From contig JAIOPH010000034.1 in NCBI GenBank assembly GCA_021414005.1, positions 1 to 64,000 of the forward strand: 64,000 nucleotides of DNA, written 5' to 3'. The stretch's first letter is position 1, and each line of letters starts with the position of its first letter. Below the pieces are notes generated by a model that was not told where the DNA came from, did no database searches, and was given only the letters and a program-made list of their open reading frames with translations. A program made the position numbers and the translations under genes. Below, one piece after another: positions 17,160-25,284 of the stretch. This DNA comes from Chthoniobacter sp. Its GTDB lineage: Bacteria > Verrucomicrobiota > Verrucomicrobiia > Chthoniobacterales > Chthoniobacteraceae.

Positions 17160-17947
17160 GCGAGAAATTCCTTGTTCCCCTCGCCGCCGAGGATCGGCGA
17201 CTCGATGACGCCGCGCCATTCGAGCCTCGGCAGCGTGCCGGTGAAGGCGCGGATTTTTTCCACGGCCCGCTCGTGCAGCGCAGTCTCGCGCACCACGCCG
17301 CCACGGCCCACGTCCTCCTTGCGGAGTTCAAACTGCGGCTTGATCAGCGGGACGAGCACCCCGCCATGACTCAGCAGCGCGGCGGCGGGAGGCAAGATCA
17401 AAGTCAGCGAGATGAAAGACACGTCGATCACGCACACTGCGATGGGCTCGGGAATGTCGGCGGGCGTAAGGTGGCGGGCGTTGAGTTTTTCGCGCACAAC
17501 CACGCGCGGGTCGCTGCGGATTTTCCAGTCGAGTTGCGAATGCCCCACGTCGATGGCGAAAACCTTTGCCGCGCCGTGCTGGAGCAAACAGTCGGTGAAA
17601 CCACCGGTGCTCGCGCCGATGTCGAGGCAGGTGGCGCCGGTGGGGTCGATGGCGAAGTGCGCAAGTGCGGCTTCGAGCTTCAGCCCGCCTCGCCCGACGT
17701 AGCGCTCGGTGCTTCTCACCCTGATCGCCGCATCCTCCGCGATGCGCGTGCCGGCTTTGTCCACGCGCTGCTCGCCGACGTTGACAGCGCCGGCCATGAT
17801 GGCGCGCTGGGCTTTCTCTCGCGACTCGAAATAGCCGCGGGCAACGAGCAGGAGGTCGAGGCGTTGCTTTTGCAGAAGATGAGAGTTGAGGGTTGGGAAC
17901 CGTTGGCTACGGTGCGCGCCCGGCGACTTCAAACGACCGCCCGACAA
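17138..17947 (-). CDS. tlyA: TlyA-type rRNA methyltransferase (S4-FtsJ)
   Basis: TlyA-family proteins 2'-O-methylate rRNA and carry an S4 RNA-binding domain followed by an FtsJ-like methyltransferase domain. The S4 part is RLDLLLVARGYFESREKAQ, and the SAM-binding motif is CLDIGASTGGFTDCLLQHGA; VVREKLNARHL and VIDVSFISLTLILP follow. The start is uncertain: no ATG exists in the region. The open frame reaches a TTG at 17947, but that codon lies in an arm of a GTTGAG-type repeat and only 23 bases from the divergent acyl carrier protein gene. A CTG at 17875, just before KQRLDLL, is a plausible true start. The stop overlaps the start of nadK. Confidence 0.85.
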   Translation of the reverse strand: MSGGRLKSPGAHRSQRFPTLNSHLLQKQRLDLLLVARGYFESREKAQRAIMAGAVNVGEQRVDKAGTRIAEDAAIRVRSTERYVGRGGLKLEAALAHFAIDPTGATCLDIGASTGGFTDCLLQHGAAKVFAIDVGHSQLDWKIRSDPRVVVREKLNARHLTPADIPEPIAVCVIDVSFISLTLILPPAAALLSHGGVLVPLIKPQFELRKEDVGRGGVVRETALHERAVEKIRAFTGTLPRLEWRGVIESPILGGEGNKEFLACLRASA

Positions 17948-17955
17948 CTCTCAAC
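17885..17955. repeat. Inverted GTTGAGGGTTG repeat at tlyA/acp divergent region
   Basis: GTTGAGGGTTG (17885-17895) and CAACTCTCAAC (17945-17955) are inverted copies with one mismatch, 49 bases apart. They lie between the two divergent genes or inside the 5' end of tlyA if its longest frame is used. Such GTTGAG units look like dispersed intergenic repeats, which argues against the long tlyA start. Confidence 0.4.
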
Positions 17956-17970
17956 CCACAACTTTCTCCC

Positions 17971-18228
17971 ATGGAAAACCTGCGCGAAGCCATCAAAGAA
18001 ATGATGGTCGAGAATTTGATGCTCAAGGTGACAAAGGAGCAGATCGCCGACGACCTTCCGCTCTTCGGGCCAAATGGACTCGGCTTGGATTCCATCGACG
18101 CGCTGGAGCTGGTCGTTTCGCTGGAGAAAAAATTCGGCGTTACCGTGCCAAACTCCGAGACCGCCCGCCAGGCCCTCGCCACCGTCAACGCGCTACACGA
18201 CTACGTGGTGGCGAACCGGAAGGCGTAG
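17971..18228 (+). CDS. Acyl carrier protein
   Basis: An 85-residue acyl carrier protein. The phosphopantetheine attachment serine is Ser41 in GLGLDSIDALELV, and the four-helix pattern is present with an acidic second helix. The ATG at 17971 is preferred over an upstream GTG in the same frame (17893), since the upstream residues are low-complexity repeat-derived. The gene is not next to fab or acyltransferase genes, and its DSID plus KEQIADDLPLFG pattern suggests a specialised carrier rather than the main AcpP of fatty-acid synthesis; that reading is inference. It is divergent from tlyA. Confidence 0.85.
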   Translation: MENLREAIKEMMVENLMLKVTKEQIADDLPLFGPNGLGLDSIDALELVVSLEKKFGVTVPNSETARQALATVNALHDYVVANRKA

Positions 18229-18239
18229 CCAAAGGAGCC

Positions 18240-18334
18240 GCGAGCTTCCAGCCGTTAGCCTGAAACTCACTGGAGGTGGCACGACCGGCAGCTTGGGCGC
18301 TGCGCGCGCCTGATGACGGGGGCCGGAAGCTCGC
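18240..18334. repeat. Short inverted repeat between acp and metal operon 3' end
   Basis: GCGAGCTTCC (18240-18249) and GGAAGCTCGC (18325-18334) are perfect inverted copies around about 75 bases. They lie between two convergent genes and could take part in two-way termination, but there is no T-run. Confidence 0.25.
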
Positions 18335-18356
18335 CGCTCCGTTGCCGCAGGGCGCG

Positions 18357-18800
18357 TCACTTTTTCTTCGCGCACTCGCAGAGCCACTCAGCCTTTTTGC
18401 ACTTCTCGCAGATCCCGGCATCGTAGTGCAGGCGGGCGGTGACGGCTTTGGCGGTGGGCGTGGGCTTGAACTGGAGGATGATCCAGAACTCCTCGCCTTT
18501 GAGCATCGGGACGACGAAATGGCCGTCGGCTTTTTCAACGGTGAGCTTCTCCGGCTTGTCGCGGTCGCCGCTGGTCGCGGTGAGCACCTGCGCGTCGAGG
18601 GCGACGGGCTTCATCGCTTTGTCGAGCAGGGCGATGTGGAATTTGCCGTCTTTGGCGGTGACTTCGCCGTGCATGGATTCGTCTTTGCCGAAGTCAAGGA
18701 GCCGGCCGCCGTTCGGGCCGAGTTCGACGCCCTGGTGACCGAAGCTGGCGGTGAGGCCGAGCGCGAGCACGGCGAGGATGCTGAGGAGGTTGGATTTCAT
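18357..18800 (-). CDS. Secreted Cys-rich protein at the end of the metal-efflux operon
   Basis: A 147-residue protein with a signal peptide (MKSNLLSILAVLALGLTASFG). The mature start, HQGVELGPNGGRLLDFG, is the same motif family that opens many periplasmic metal-handling domains next to Cus/Czc pumps. The C-terminus has a cysteine cluster (CEKCKKAEWLCEC) that could bind a soft metal ion. It lies 38 bases after the RND pump gene on the same strand and is probably the last gene of the operon. A periplasmic chaperone delivering metal to the pump is the likeliest role. It is not the CusF fold by any motif I can see. The ATG at 18800 is the obvious start. Confidence 0.7.
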   Translation of the reverse strand: MKSNLLSILAVLALGLTASFGHQGVELGPNGGRLLDFGKDESMHGEVTAKDGKFHIALLDKAMKPVALDAQVLTATSGDRDKPEKLTVEKADGHFVVPMLKGEEFWIILQFKPTPTAKAVTARLHYDAGICEKCKKAEWLCECAKKK

Positions 18801-18838
18801 GTTGTTGGTTTGCTGGTTTGTTGGTTGTGGGTTGCTAG

Positions 18839-21800
18839 TTACTGCGCGGCTGGAGCTTCGCGCCGGACTGCTGTCTCCGCGGCCTTGCGGCCAAAGGCGT
18901 AGAAAACAGCCGGGGTGACGCCCAGGCCGAGGAGAGTGGAGGTGACGAGGCCGCCGCAAATGACGACGGCCACGGGATGCAGGATTTCCTTTCCCGGCTC
19001 GCCGGCCGCGAGGACCAGCGGGATGAGCGCGATGCCAGCGCTGAGCGCGGTCATGAGCACGGGGACAAGACGTTCGAGCGTGCCGCGCTCGATCATGGCG
19101 CGGGTGAATTCTTCGCCCTCGTGCTGCATGAGGTGGAGGTAGTGGGAAAGGAGCATGATGGAATTGCGCGCCGCGACGCCCGCGACGGCGATGAAACCAA
19201 CGAGCGTGGCGATGGAGATATTGTCGATCTTCCACCACGTGAGCGCGAGCCCGCCGATGAGCGCGAGCGGGATGTCGCAGAGCACCTGAAGCGCGAAGAC
19301 TGGCGTGCCGAAGTAGCCGTAAAGCAGAAACGCAATGACCACGAAAACGAGTACGCTGAGGAGGCCGATGCGCTTCGCCGCCGCCTGCTGCGCCTGGAAT
19401 TCGCCCTCGTAGCTGACGAAGCTACCCTGCGGCAGCTTGACCTTCTCCGTGACCGCGGCCTGGAGCTTCCGGACGAGAGATTCGAGGTCGCGCTCGCTGG
19501 TGTTCATGCCGATGACGATGCGCCGCTGGGTGTTCTCGCGGTTGATGACATTCGGACCGCGCGCCTCGCGCACGTCGGCGACGAGCCGCAGCGGCACGCG
19601 CTGCCCGCTGGTGGTTTCGATGAGCATCTCGCTGATCTTTTCCGGCGAATCGCGCCACTCCGCCGGAAGCCGCAGCACGAGATCGAGCGTGCGCGGCCCC
19701 TCGCGGAGTTCGGCGAGCGTCTTGCCGCCGAGGAGGGTGGAGAGTTGCTCATTCAAAGCGCCGGGCTGCACGCCGTAGGCGCGGGCACGCTCGCGGTTCA
19801 CTTCGATCTTGAGCTGCGGGATAGGCACTTGGGCTTCGAGGTTCACGTCCGTCAGGCCGGGAATGTCGCGGGCGATTTTTTCGATCTGCATGCCGATGGT
19901 GCGCAGTTCGACGAGATCATTGCCAAAGACCTTCACCGCGATCTTCGCCGACACGCCGCTGAGCATGTGAGAAAGCCGGTGGCCGATGGGCTGGCCGACA
20001 TTCGTGAAGGTGCCGGGGAGAGTGCCAAGCACTTTGCGAATCTCCGCGAAGACCTCCGCGCGCGGCCTGCCCTTCTCGTGAAACTCGACGTCGTATTCGT
20101 TCACCGAGACGGGCATTACGTGGTCGTCCTTTTCCGCCCGACCGGCGCGGCGGCCCACGCTCTTCACCTCGGGAATCGTTTGCAGCAGCCGCACACCGAC
20201 TTCGCCGATTTCGTTGGTCTGCGCCAGCGACGTGCCAGGCGCGTTGACCACGGAAATCGTCGCGCTTCCTTCGTTGAAGGTGGGCAGAAATTCCTTCCCC
20301 ATCATCGGGTAGAGCAGCAGCGCGCCGATGAGCAGCATCCCGGCGAGCGCGATGACGAGCAGCGGCTGGTCGAGCGCGAGACGGAGCCAGGTGCGGCGCA
20401 GCGCGTTTTTTAGAAAGCGGACGAGGAAGCCGTCGCCGTGGTCCGCACCCGCGTTTGCTTTGAGCAGCAGCGAGCAGAGCACCGGAATGACCGTGAGCGA
20501 GACGACGAACGAAGCGGCCATGCTGGTGATCGTGGCGATGGCGATGGGCGTGAAGAGCCGGCCTTCGATACCCTCCAAGCCAAACAGCGGAAGGAAGACG
20601 AGGATGATGAGGATCGTCGCGTAGAGGATCGAGTTGCGGACCTCACCGGAGGCCCGGGCGATGACGGCGAGCTTTTCGTGCGGGTGCGGGAGCGCGGCGT
20701 TTTCGCGCAGCCGGCGGAAGACGTTTTCCACGTCCACGATGGCGTCGTCCACGACCATGCCGATGGCCACGGCGAGACCGCCGAGGGTCATCGAATTCAC
20801 GCTCACGCCGAACCATTTGAAAACGAGCAGCGTGACGGCGAAGGAGAGCGGCATCGCGGTCAGCGTGATGAAGGTGGTGCGAAAATTCAGGAGGAAAAGG
20901 AAGAGGACGATCGTGACCATGATCGCGCCGTAGAAGATGGCTTCCGTAAGATTGCCGATGGCGTGCTCGATGAAATCGCCCTGGCGGAACATGATTTCGA
21001 TTTCGACTCCAGCGGGCAGCGTGGGCCGCAGCTCGGCGAGCGCGCGCTCGATGGCGGTGCTGACCTTGAGCGTGTCGAAGCCCGGCGCTTTATCCACACT
21101 GAGGACCACGCCCATCGTGCCGTTCACGCTGGCGTCGCCGCGCATCGGCTGGATGCCGTAGTCGAGCTTCGCCACGTCGCTGACGAGGATCGGGCGGTCG
21201 CCGACGGTCTTGATGACGGTCCGTCCGAGTTCGGCGAGGTCGGCGGTCATGCCGAGATTGCGGACCATGATTTCGCGCGGGCCGGCGTTGAGATAGCCGC
21301 TGGTGGAATTGCCCGCGGCTTGCGCGACCGCTTTTTCCAACTCCTCGAAAGTGACGCCGTGCGCGGAGAGACGGTGCGGGTCGGGCTGCACCTGCACCTG
21401 TTTCACGCCGCCGCCCATGGTCAGCACCTCCGCCACGCCCGCGATGCTTTGCAACCGCCGCTTGATCTGCCAGTCGGCGAGCGAACGCAGGTCCATCGGC
21501 GCGATCTTTCCGTCGGTGCTGCGCAGGCCGACGAGGAGGATTTCGCCCATGAGCGAAGAGACCGGCGTCATTCCCGGCTGCACCCCGGCGGGAAGCGAAG
21601 CCAGCACACTTTGTGTCCGCTCCTGCACGAGCTGGCGCGCGCGGTAGATGTCGGTGCCCCAGTCGAATTCCGCGAAGACCAGCGAGAGCCCGACATCGGA
21701 ATTCGAGCGCAAGCGATCCAGCCCGCCGACGCCCTGCACAGCGGCTTCGAGCGGTTGCGTGACGAGCACCTCGACCTCCTCCGGCGCGAGGCCAGGGCAC

Positions 21801-21955
21801 TCGGTGAGGATCGTCACCGTCGGCTTCGTCATGTCCGGCAACACTTCCACCGGCAGTTCGCGCAGGGTTTGAAAACCAAGCACGAGCAGCAAAAGCGCAG
21901 CGGCCAAAACGATGGGCCGGTGCTTGAGGGAGAAGCGAATGAGCGCGTTGAGCAT
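18839..21955 (-). CDS. Heavy-metal efflux RND permease (CzcA/CusA family)
   Basis: The inner-membrane pump subunit, 1038 residues, drives proton-coupled export of metal ions through a tripartite envelope complex. It opens with the usual NALIRFSLKHRPIVLAAALLLL helix. The EVEVLVTQPLEAAVQGVGGL segment and a transmembrane proton-relay acidic pair in VGMVVDDAIVDVENVFRRLREN match the HME-RND group, as do the late GKEFLPTFNEGSATISV loop and two sets of six helices. The exact ion is not readable. It starts three bases after the adaptor stop, so the two are co-translated. Its C-terminus is rich in Ala/Glu. Confidence 0.93.
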   Translation of the reverse strand: MLNALIRFSLKHRPIVLAAALLLLVLGFQTLRELPVEVLPDMTKPTVTILTECPGLAPEEVEVLVTQPLEAAVQGVGGLDRLRSNSDVGLSLVFAEFDWGTDIYRARQLVQERTQSVLASLPAGVQPGMTPVSSLMGEILLVGLRSTDGKIAPMDLRSLADWQIKRRLQSIAGVAEVLTMGGGVKQVQVQPDPHRLSAHGVTFEELEKAVAQAAGNSTSGYLNAGPREIMVRNLGMTADLAELGRTVIKTVGDRPILVSDVAKLDYGIQPMRGDASVNGTMGVVLSVDKAPGFDTLKVSTAIERALAELRPTLPAGVEIEIMFRQGDFIEHAIGNLTEAIFYGAIMVTIVLFLFLLNFRTTFITLTAMPLSFAVTLLVFKWFGVSVNSMTLGGLAVAIGMVVDDAIVDVENVFRRLRENAALPHPHEKLAVIARASGEVRNSILYATILIILVFLPLFGLEGIEGRLFTPIAIATITSMAASFVVSLTVIPVLCSLLLKANAGADHGDGFLVRFLKNALRRTWLRLALDQPLLVIALAGMLLIGALLLYPMMGKEFLPTFNEGSATISVVNAPGTSLAQTNEIGEVGVRLLQTIPEVKSVGRRAGRAEKDDHVMPVSVNEYDVEFHEKGRPRAEVFAEIRKVLGTLPGTFTNVGQPIGHRLSHMLSGVSAKIAVKVFGNDLVELRTIGMQIEKIARDIPGLTDVNLEAQVPIPQLKIEVNRERARAYGVQPGALNEQLSTLLGGKTLAELREGPRTLDLVLRLPAEWRDSPEKISEMLIETTSGQRVPLRLVADVREARGPNVINRENTQRRIVIGMNTSERDLESLVRKLQAAVTEKVKLPQGSFVSYEGEFQAQQAAAKRIGLLSVLVFVVIAFLLYGYFGTPVFALQVLCDIPLALIGGLALTWWKIDNISIATLVGFIAVAGVAARNSIMLLSHYLHLMQHEGEEFTRAMIERGTLERLVPVLMTALSAGIALIPLVLAAGEPGKEILHPVAVVICGGLVTSTLLGLGVTPAVFYAFGRKAAETAVRREAPAAQ

Positions 21956-21958
21956 GGC

Positions 21959-23089
21959 TTACGCGGCGGTGCGTTTGCGCGTGATGAGGCTAAGGATCAG
22001 CAGCACCAGCAGCAGTCCGCTGCTGCCGGCGAAGAACATCGTCAGCGGCGTGAATTTCGTCCCGCCATCGTGCGCATGTCCGTCGGCTCCCGCGGCGGCG
22101 GCGGCGATGTCCTCCTTGGTCATCTCGCTGCCGTCTTCCTTGTGCGGATGCCCGTGCGCGGCGTCCATCGCCTGCTTGAGCGAGACACTCCCCTTCCCCG
22201 CAAACGCCAGCGAATACGCGCCGCGGGTGACGACTTCATCGCCGGGCAGCAGGCCGCTGGTCACCTCGGTAAAGCGGTCGTTCTGCGCACCGAGGACGAC
22301 TGCCGTTTTCACGAAGGCGTTCTTCAATTCGTAGTCCTTCACATAGACGAAGCGCCCCGCGGCATCGCCCTGCACGGCCTCGCGCGGGACGGACATCACG
22401 CCCTCGCGTGAGCTGGCGACGATGGAAAACTCCGCGCGCATGCCGGGGCGCAGCAGCGTCTCCGGGTTCGGCACGTGAAAAGCGGCTTCGAGTGTGTTTG
22501 TCGCGGTGTCGGCGGCTGCGCCAAAATGGGCGAGGTCCGCCTCGAAAACACGATCCGGAAAGGCCGCGACGCGGATGTGCGCCTTCTGGCCGGGCCGGAG
22601 TTTGCCGATGAGGTGCTCGGGCACCGCAGCCACGGCGTGGACTTCGCTGAGGTCCATGATTTCCACGAGCTCATCCTTTTGCTCCACCGGAGAACCCGGC
22701 ACCACATTCACCACCGTGACCATCCCGGCAAGTGGCGCGAGCAGCCGCACGCTCGGCGGCGGATCGCCCGCCTGACGGCTCTCCAGCACGAGCACCTCGG
22801 CATCTTTCGCGATGGGCCGGTCAATGTGCGCCGCGACCGTGACCACACGCCCTGGCACGCGGCTGCTGACCACTGCGCGATGCCCCGGTGCCGCGCCGAT
22901 CCGCCCGAGCGCGAAGACCGTTTCCTCAAACACCGTCTCCTCCGCGGTCACAGCTTCGAGCCGGAGATTGGCCACGCCTTCCGCAGTAAGGATGACGGTA
23001 TTGGCGAGGCGTTCCTTTTCCCCTTCGGCAAAACTGGTGGCACCAACCAAGGCGAGCAGGCAGATCAACAAGAGGTGAGCGATTTTCAT
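21959..23089 (-). CDS. HlyD/CusB-type periplasmic adaptor with His-rich membrane tail
   Basis: The 376-residue adaptor joins the RND pump to the outer-membrane channel. It has a signal peptide or anchor, barrel-sandwich and helical hairpin segments (VSSRVPGRVVTVAAHIDRPI, LAPLAGMVTVVNVVPGSPVE) and beta-barrel modules (LRPGMRAEFSIVASS). Unusual is the C-terminus: a His/Asp-rich stretch (HGHPHKEDG and DGHAHDGG) followed by a membrane helix (MFFAGSSGLLLVLLILSLI) and a basic end. Typical CusB/CzcB proteins lack such a second anchor, so the C-terminus may fix the adaptor to the inner membrane and hold a metal-binding loop. It is followed after three bases by the pump gene. Confidence 0.9.
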   Translation of the reverse strand: MKIAHLLLICLLALVGATSFAEGEKERLANTVILTAEGVANLRLEAVTAEETVFEETVFALGRIGAAPGHRAVVSSRVPGRVVTVAAHIDRPIAKDAEVLVLESRQAGDPPPSVRLLAPLAGMVTVVNVVPGSPVEQKDELVEIMDLSEVHAVAAVPEHLIGKLRPGQKAHIRVAAFPDRVFEADLAHFGAAADTATNTLEAAFHVPNPETLLRPGMRAEFSIVASSREGVMSVPREAVQGDAAGRFVYVKDYELKNAFVKTAVVLGAQNDRFTEVTSGLLPGDEVVTRGAYSLAFAGKGSVSLKQAMDAAHGHPHKEDGSEMTKEDIAAAAAGADGHAHDGGTKFTPLTMFFAGSSGLLLVLLILSLITRKRTAA

Positions 23090-23101
23090 ACGGGAAGAGA
23101 G

Positions 23102-23451
23102 TCAGATGTTCACGCCACCGGCTTTCAGCAGGCGCATCGTCAGGAGATAGAGCAGCGCGGTGAGGATGATGCGGCGAGCAGACTGGGCCAAAAGCTCAAG
23201 CCATGCCGAAGCATCCACGGCAGGACGAGGAACATGGGCAGCGTGGGAATGACGAACCAGAAAGTGCCTTGGGCGTGCCGGGCAATGAGGGCGGTGTCGC
23301 GCGTGTCGAGGTAGAGCCAGACAAAGGCCATGAGGGAGACGAGCGGCAGGGAGTGCAGCCAGCTCGCGGCAAAATTGTTGCGCTTGGTGATTTCCGAGAC
23401 GGCGACGATGATGCCCGCGCTCACGCCGAATTTGAGGATGAGATGCCACAT
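23102..23451 (-). pseudogene. DUF3147-type membrane protein, frameshifted
   Basis: The frame starting at 23451 reads a normal N-terminus with membrane helices (SAGIIVAVSEITKRNNFAAS, TFWFVIPTLPMFLVLPWM) up to FWPSLLAAS, then runs into nonsense and stops at 23140. The neighbouring frame continues the expected last helix as LTALLYLLTMRLLKAGG and stops at 23102. A single-base loss near 23170-23176 explains both. DUF3147 proteins are small inner-membrane proteins found beside RND metal-efflux genes. Either the gene is broken in this strain, the sequence has an error here, or the shift is programmed. It lies between the channel gene (3 bases upstream) and the adaptor gene. Confidence 0.75.
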
Positions 23452-23454
23452 GGG

Positions 23455-24684
23455 TTACTTGCCTTTCGCGGACGGCAGGATGTTGCCCGTAGCGGCAGCG
23501 TGGCGGGTGAGGGCGAGGTGGTAATCGCGCAGCGCGTCGAGTTGCTGGCGGCGAAGCTGGAGGCGCTGATCGCGGGCGCGCAGGACTTCGGTGAGTGGCG
23601 TCTGGCCGGTGGCGTAGCTGGCGCGAAGCAGCGCTTCGATTTGCGCGGCGCGCGGGAGCAGGACGGCGTCGAAATGGACGACGAGCTTCGCCAGGGCGCG
23701 CAGTTCGGCGCGGGTGCCGGCGGCTTCGGCAGCGAGGCGGGCGGCGAGCGCGTCCACGCCCTGGCGGGTACGCGCGGCGGTCGCGGCGGTCTCGGAGATG
23801 CGGCCTTCATTGCGATTCCACAGCGGGAGCGGAATGCTGAAGCGCACGCCAAGCATGGTGTCGCGCTGGAGGCCGTCGGGCGCGTCCTCGGTGCGTTCGT
23901 GGCTGGCGAGCAGACCGACTTCGAGATCCTCCCAACGCTGCGCGCGGGCCAGCACGGCCTGCTGCTGCGCGGCGTCAGCCTGATGTCGGGCGGCGGTGAA
24001 ATCCGGGCGCTCGCCCACGCCACCACGCCAGTCGGCGGGAGCGGGCTCGGCGAGTTCCCCGGTGATCTCGATTGCCGCAACCGCGGGCACGCCGAGCAGC
24101 GGGCGCAGGGAGGCGAGGCGGGCGCTTTCCTCGGCGTCGAGCCGCAGGCCTTCGGCGGTGAGCTGCGCGGTCTCAAGGTCCACCTGCTGCGCGTCACTGG
24201 CGGAGGATTCGCCAGCGCGCACGCGCGCACCCATGAAGTCGGCAAGTTCGCGGCTGTTGGTGAGTTGCCGCGCGGTCAGCGCCTGCCGCGCGCGCAGGGC
24301 GAGGAGTTGCACCGCGGCACTCCGCACCTCGGCGGCGAGCAGCCTCGCGGCATCGCGCACCTCGGCCTCGGCCGCGGCGAGTTGGGCGGCGGACACGGCC
24401 TTTTCCAAACGCAGCCGACCGGTCAGCGGAAATTTTTGCGTGAGCGCGAAGTCGAACGCGTTCTCGGCGGAGCGGACGTTCTGGCGGTAGCCGGCTTCGA
24501 GTTCGGGATTGGCGAAACGCCCGGCCTGGCGCCAGCGCCCGCTCGCCTCATCGATGCGCAGGCGGGCGGCAGCGAACTCGGGATTGTGGTCGAGTGCGTA
24601 GGCCGGTACGCGCTCGAGCGAGAGCGTGACCGCGCCGGCTGTGACCGCGGCGAGCAGGGAAATGGTGATGGAAAGGTGCAGCAT
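23455..24684 (-). CDS. TolC-family outer-membrane efflux channel
   Basis: A 409-residue outer-membrane channel subunit of the metal pump (CusC/CzcC type). It has a signal peptide (LHLSITISLLAAVTAGAV), long helical repeats with RLRLEKAVSAAQLAAAEAEV-like coiled-coil pattern twice over, and the NPE/ANPELEAGYRQN motif typical of the OEP fold. The ATG at 24684 is preferred over an upstream one at 24717, because it begins just before the signal peptide. There is no lipobox. It is the second gene of the operon, and its stop is three bases before the DUF3147 start. Confidence 0.88.
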   Translation of the reverse strand: MLHLSITISLLAAVTAGAVTLSLERVPAYALDHNPEFAAARLRIDEASGRWRQAGRFANPELEAGYRQNVRSAENAFDFALTQKFPLTGRLRLEKAVSAAQLAAAEAEVRDAARLLAAEVRSAAVQLLALRARQALTARQLTNSRELADFMGARVRAGESSASDAQQVDLETAQLTAEGLRLDAEESARLASLRPLLGVPAVAAIEITGELAEPAPADWRGGVGERPDFTAARHQADAAQQQAVLARAQRWEDLEVGLLASHERTEDAPDGLQRDTMLGVRFSIPLPLWNRNEGRISETAATAARTRQGVDALAARLAAEAAGTRAELRALAKLVVHFDAVLLPRAAQIEALLRASYATGQTPLTEVLRARDQRLQLRRQQLDALRDYHLALTRHAAATGNILPSAKGK

Positions 24685-24789
24685 GGGAGCGAGCGGGCGG
24701 TGAAATTGTGGAGGCAAAGGACGGCGCCCCGCGCGAGGGCGCGCGGTGGAAAGCAGGGAGCGTCAGGCCCGCTGGGGCCGGACGGTTTT

Positions 24790-25185
24790 TCAGACTACGA
24801 ACGATGGACCGCGCACCGGCCGCGCGGTGTGAAGCACCAGGAGCCAGCCAGCAGCGCGAGCGTCCGGCGGCGAATCGCCGACGATCCCGCGCGCCACCAC
24901 GGGCTCCGGAAGCTCCGGCTTAAAAACCGCCACGCTAAGCACCACCACGGGAGCCAACTCCGGCGCGGACACCGCATCCAACTTCTGCACCGTCATGCCC
25001 CGGCCCAGCAGCACGGTGGCAAGGTCGTGGTGATGTGCGTGATCTGAATCCGAATGGTCGTCCGCCGGTTCCTCGTGCGCCGCCGCGCCGTGCCAGTCGC
25101 CACCGTGTTCGAGCAGCATGTGCGCACCGGTGACAAACCACGCCACCAGCATAACCGCAGCGAACAATGGACGGAGGAATTTCAC
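24790..25185 (-). CDS. His-rich secreted protein opening the metal-efflux operon
   Basis: A 131-residue protein starting with GTG at 25185. It has an N-terminal signal peptide or anchor (FLRPLFAAVMLVAWFVTGAH) and a strongly His/Asp-rich segment (HGGDWHGAAAHEEPADDHSD then DHAHHHD) in the middle, suited to binding divalent metal ions in the periplasm. The C-terminal half is Val/Pro/Ala-rich and not recognisable. It stands first in the operon, 105 bases before the channel gene, and may buffer or sense the metal. No regulator gene is linked to the operon. Function is inferred from composition and position only. Confidence 0.6.
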   Translation of the reverse strand: MKFLRPLFAAVMLVAWFVTGAHMLLEHGGDWHGAAAHEEPADDHSDSDHAHHHDLATVLLGRGMTVQKLDAVSAPELAPVVVLSVAVFKPELPEPVVARGIVGDSPPDARAAGWLLVLHTARPVRGPSFVV

Positions 25186-25284
25186 GCGCCGCCCTTTTCG
25201 CGTTCTCCTGCCGCGCTGGTCAAGGGAAACTTACCGACCGAAAATGTTGGGCGCTCGTTTTGCGGTGAGAGCGGATCGTGGCGC

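Noticed and set aside
20438..22411. Long plus-strand frame opposite the RND pump gene
   Set aside because: Low-complexity Asp/His/Arg-rich translation, antisense to a clear family member.
23203..25047. Long plus-strand frame opposite the TolC-type channel
   Set aside because: Antisense translation with no recognisable domain; the minus-strand genes explain the region.
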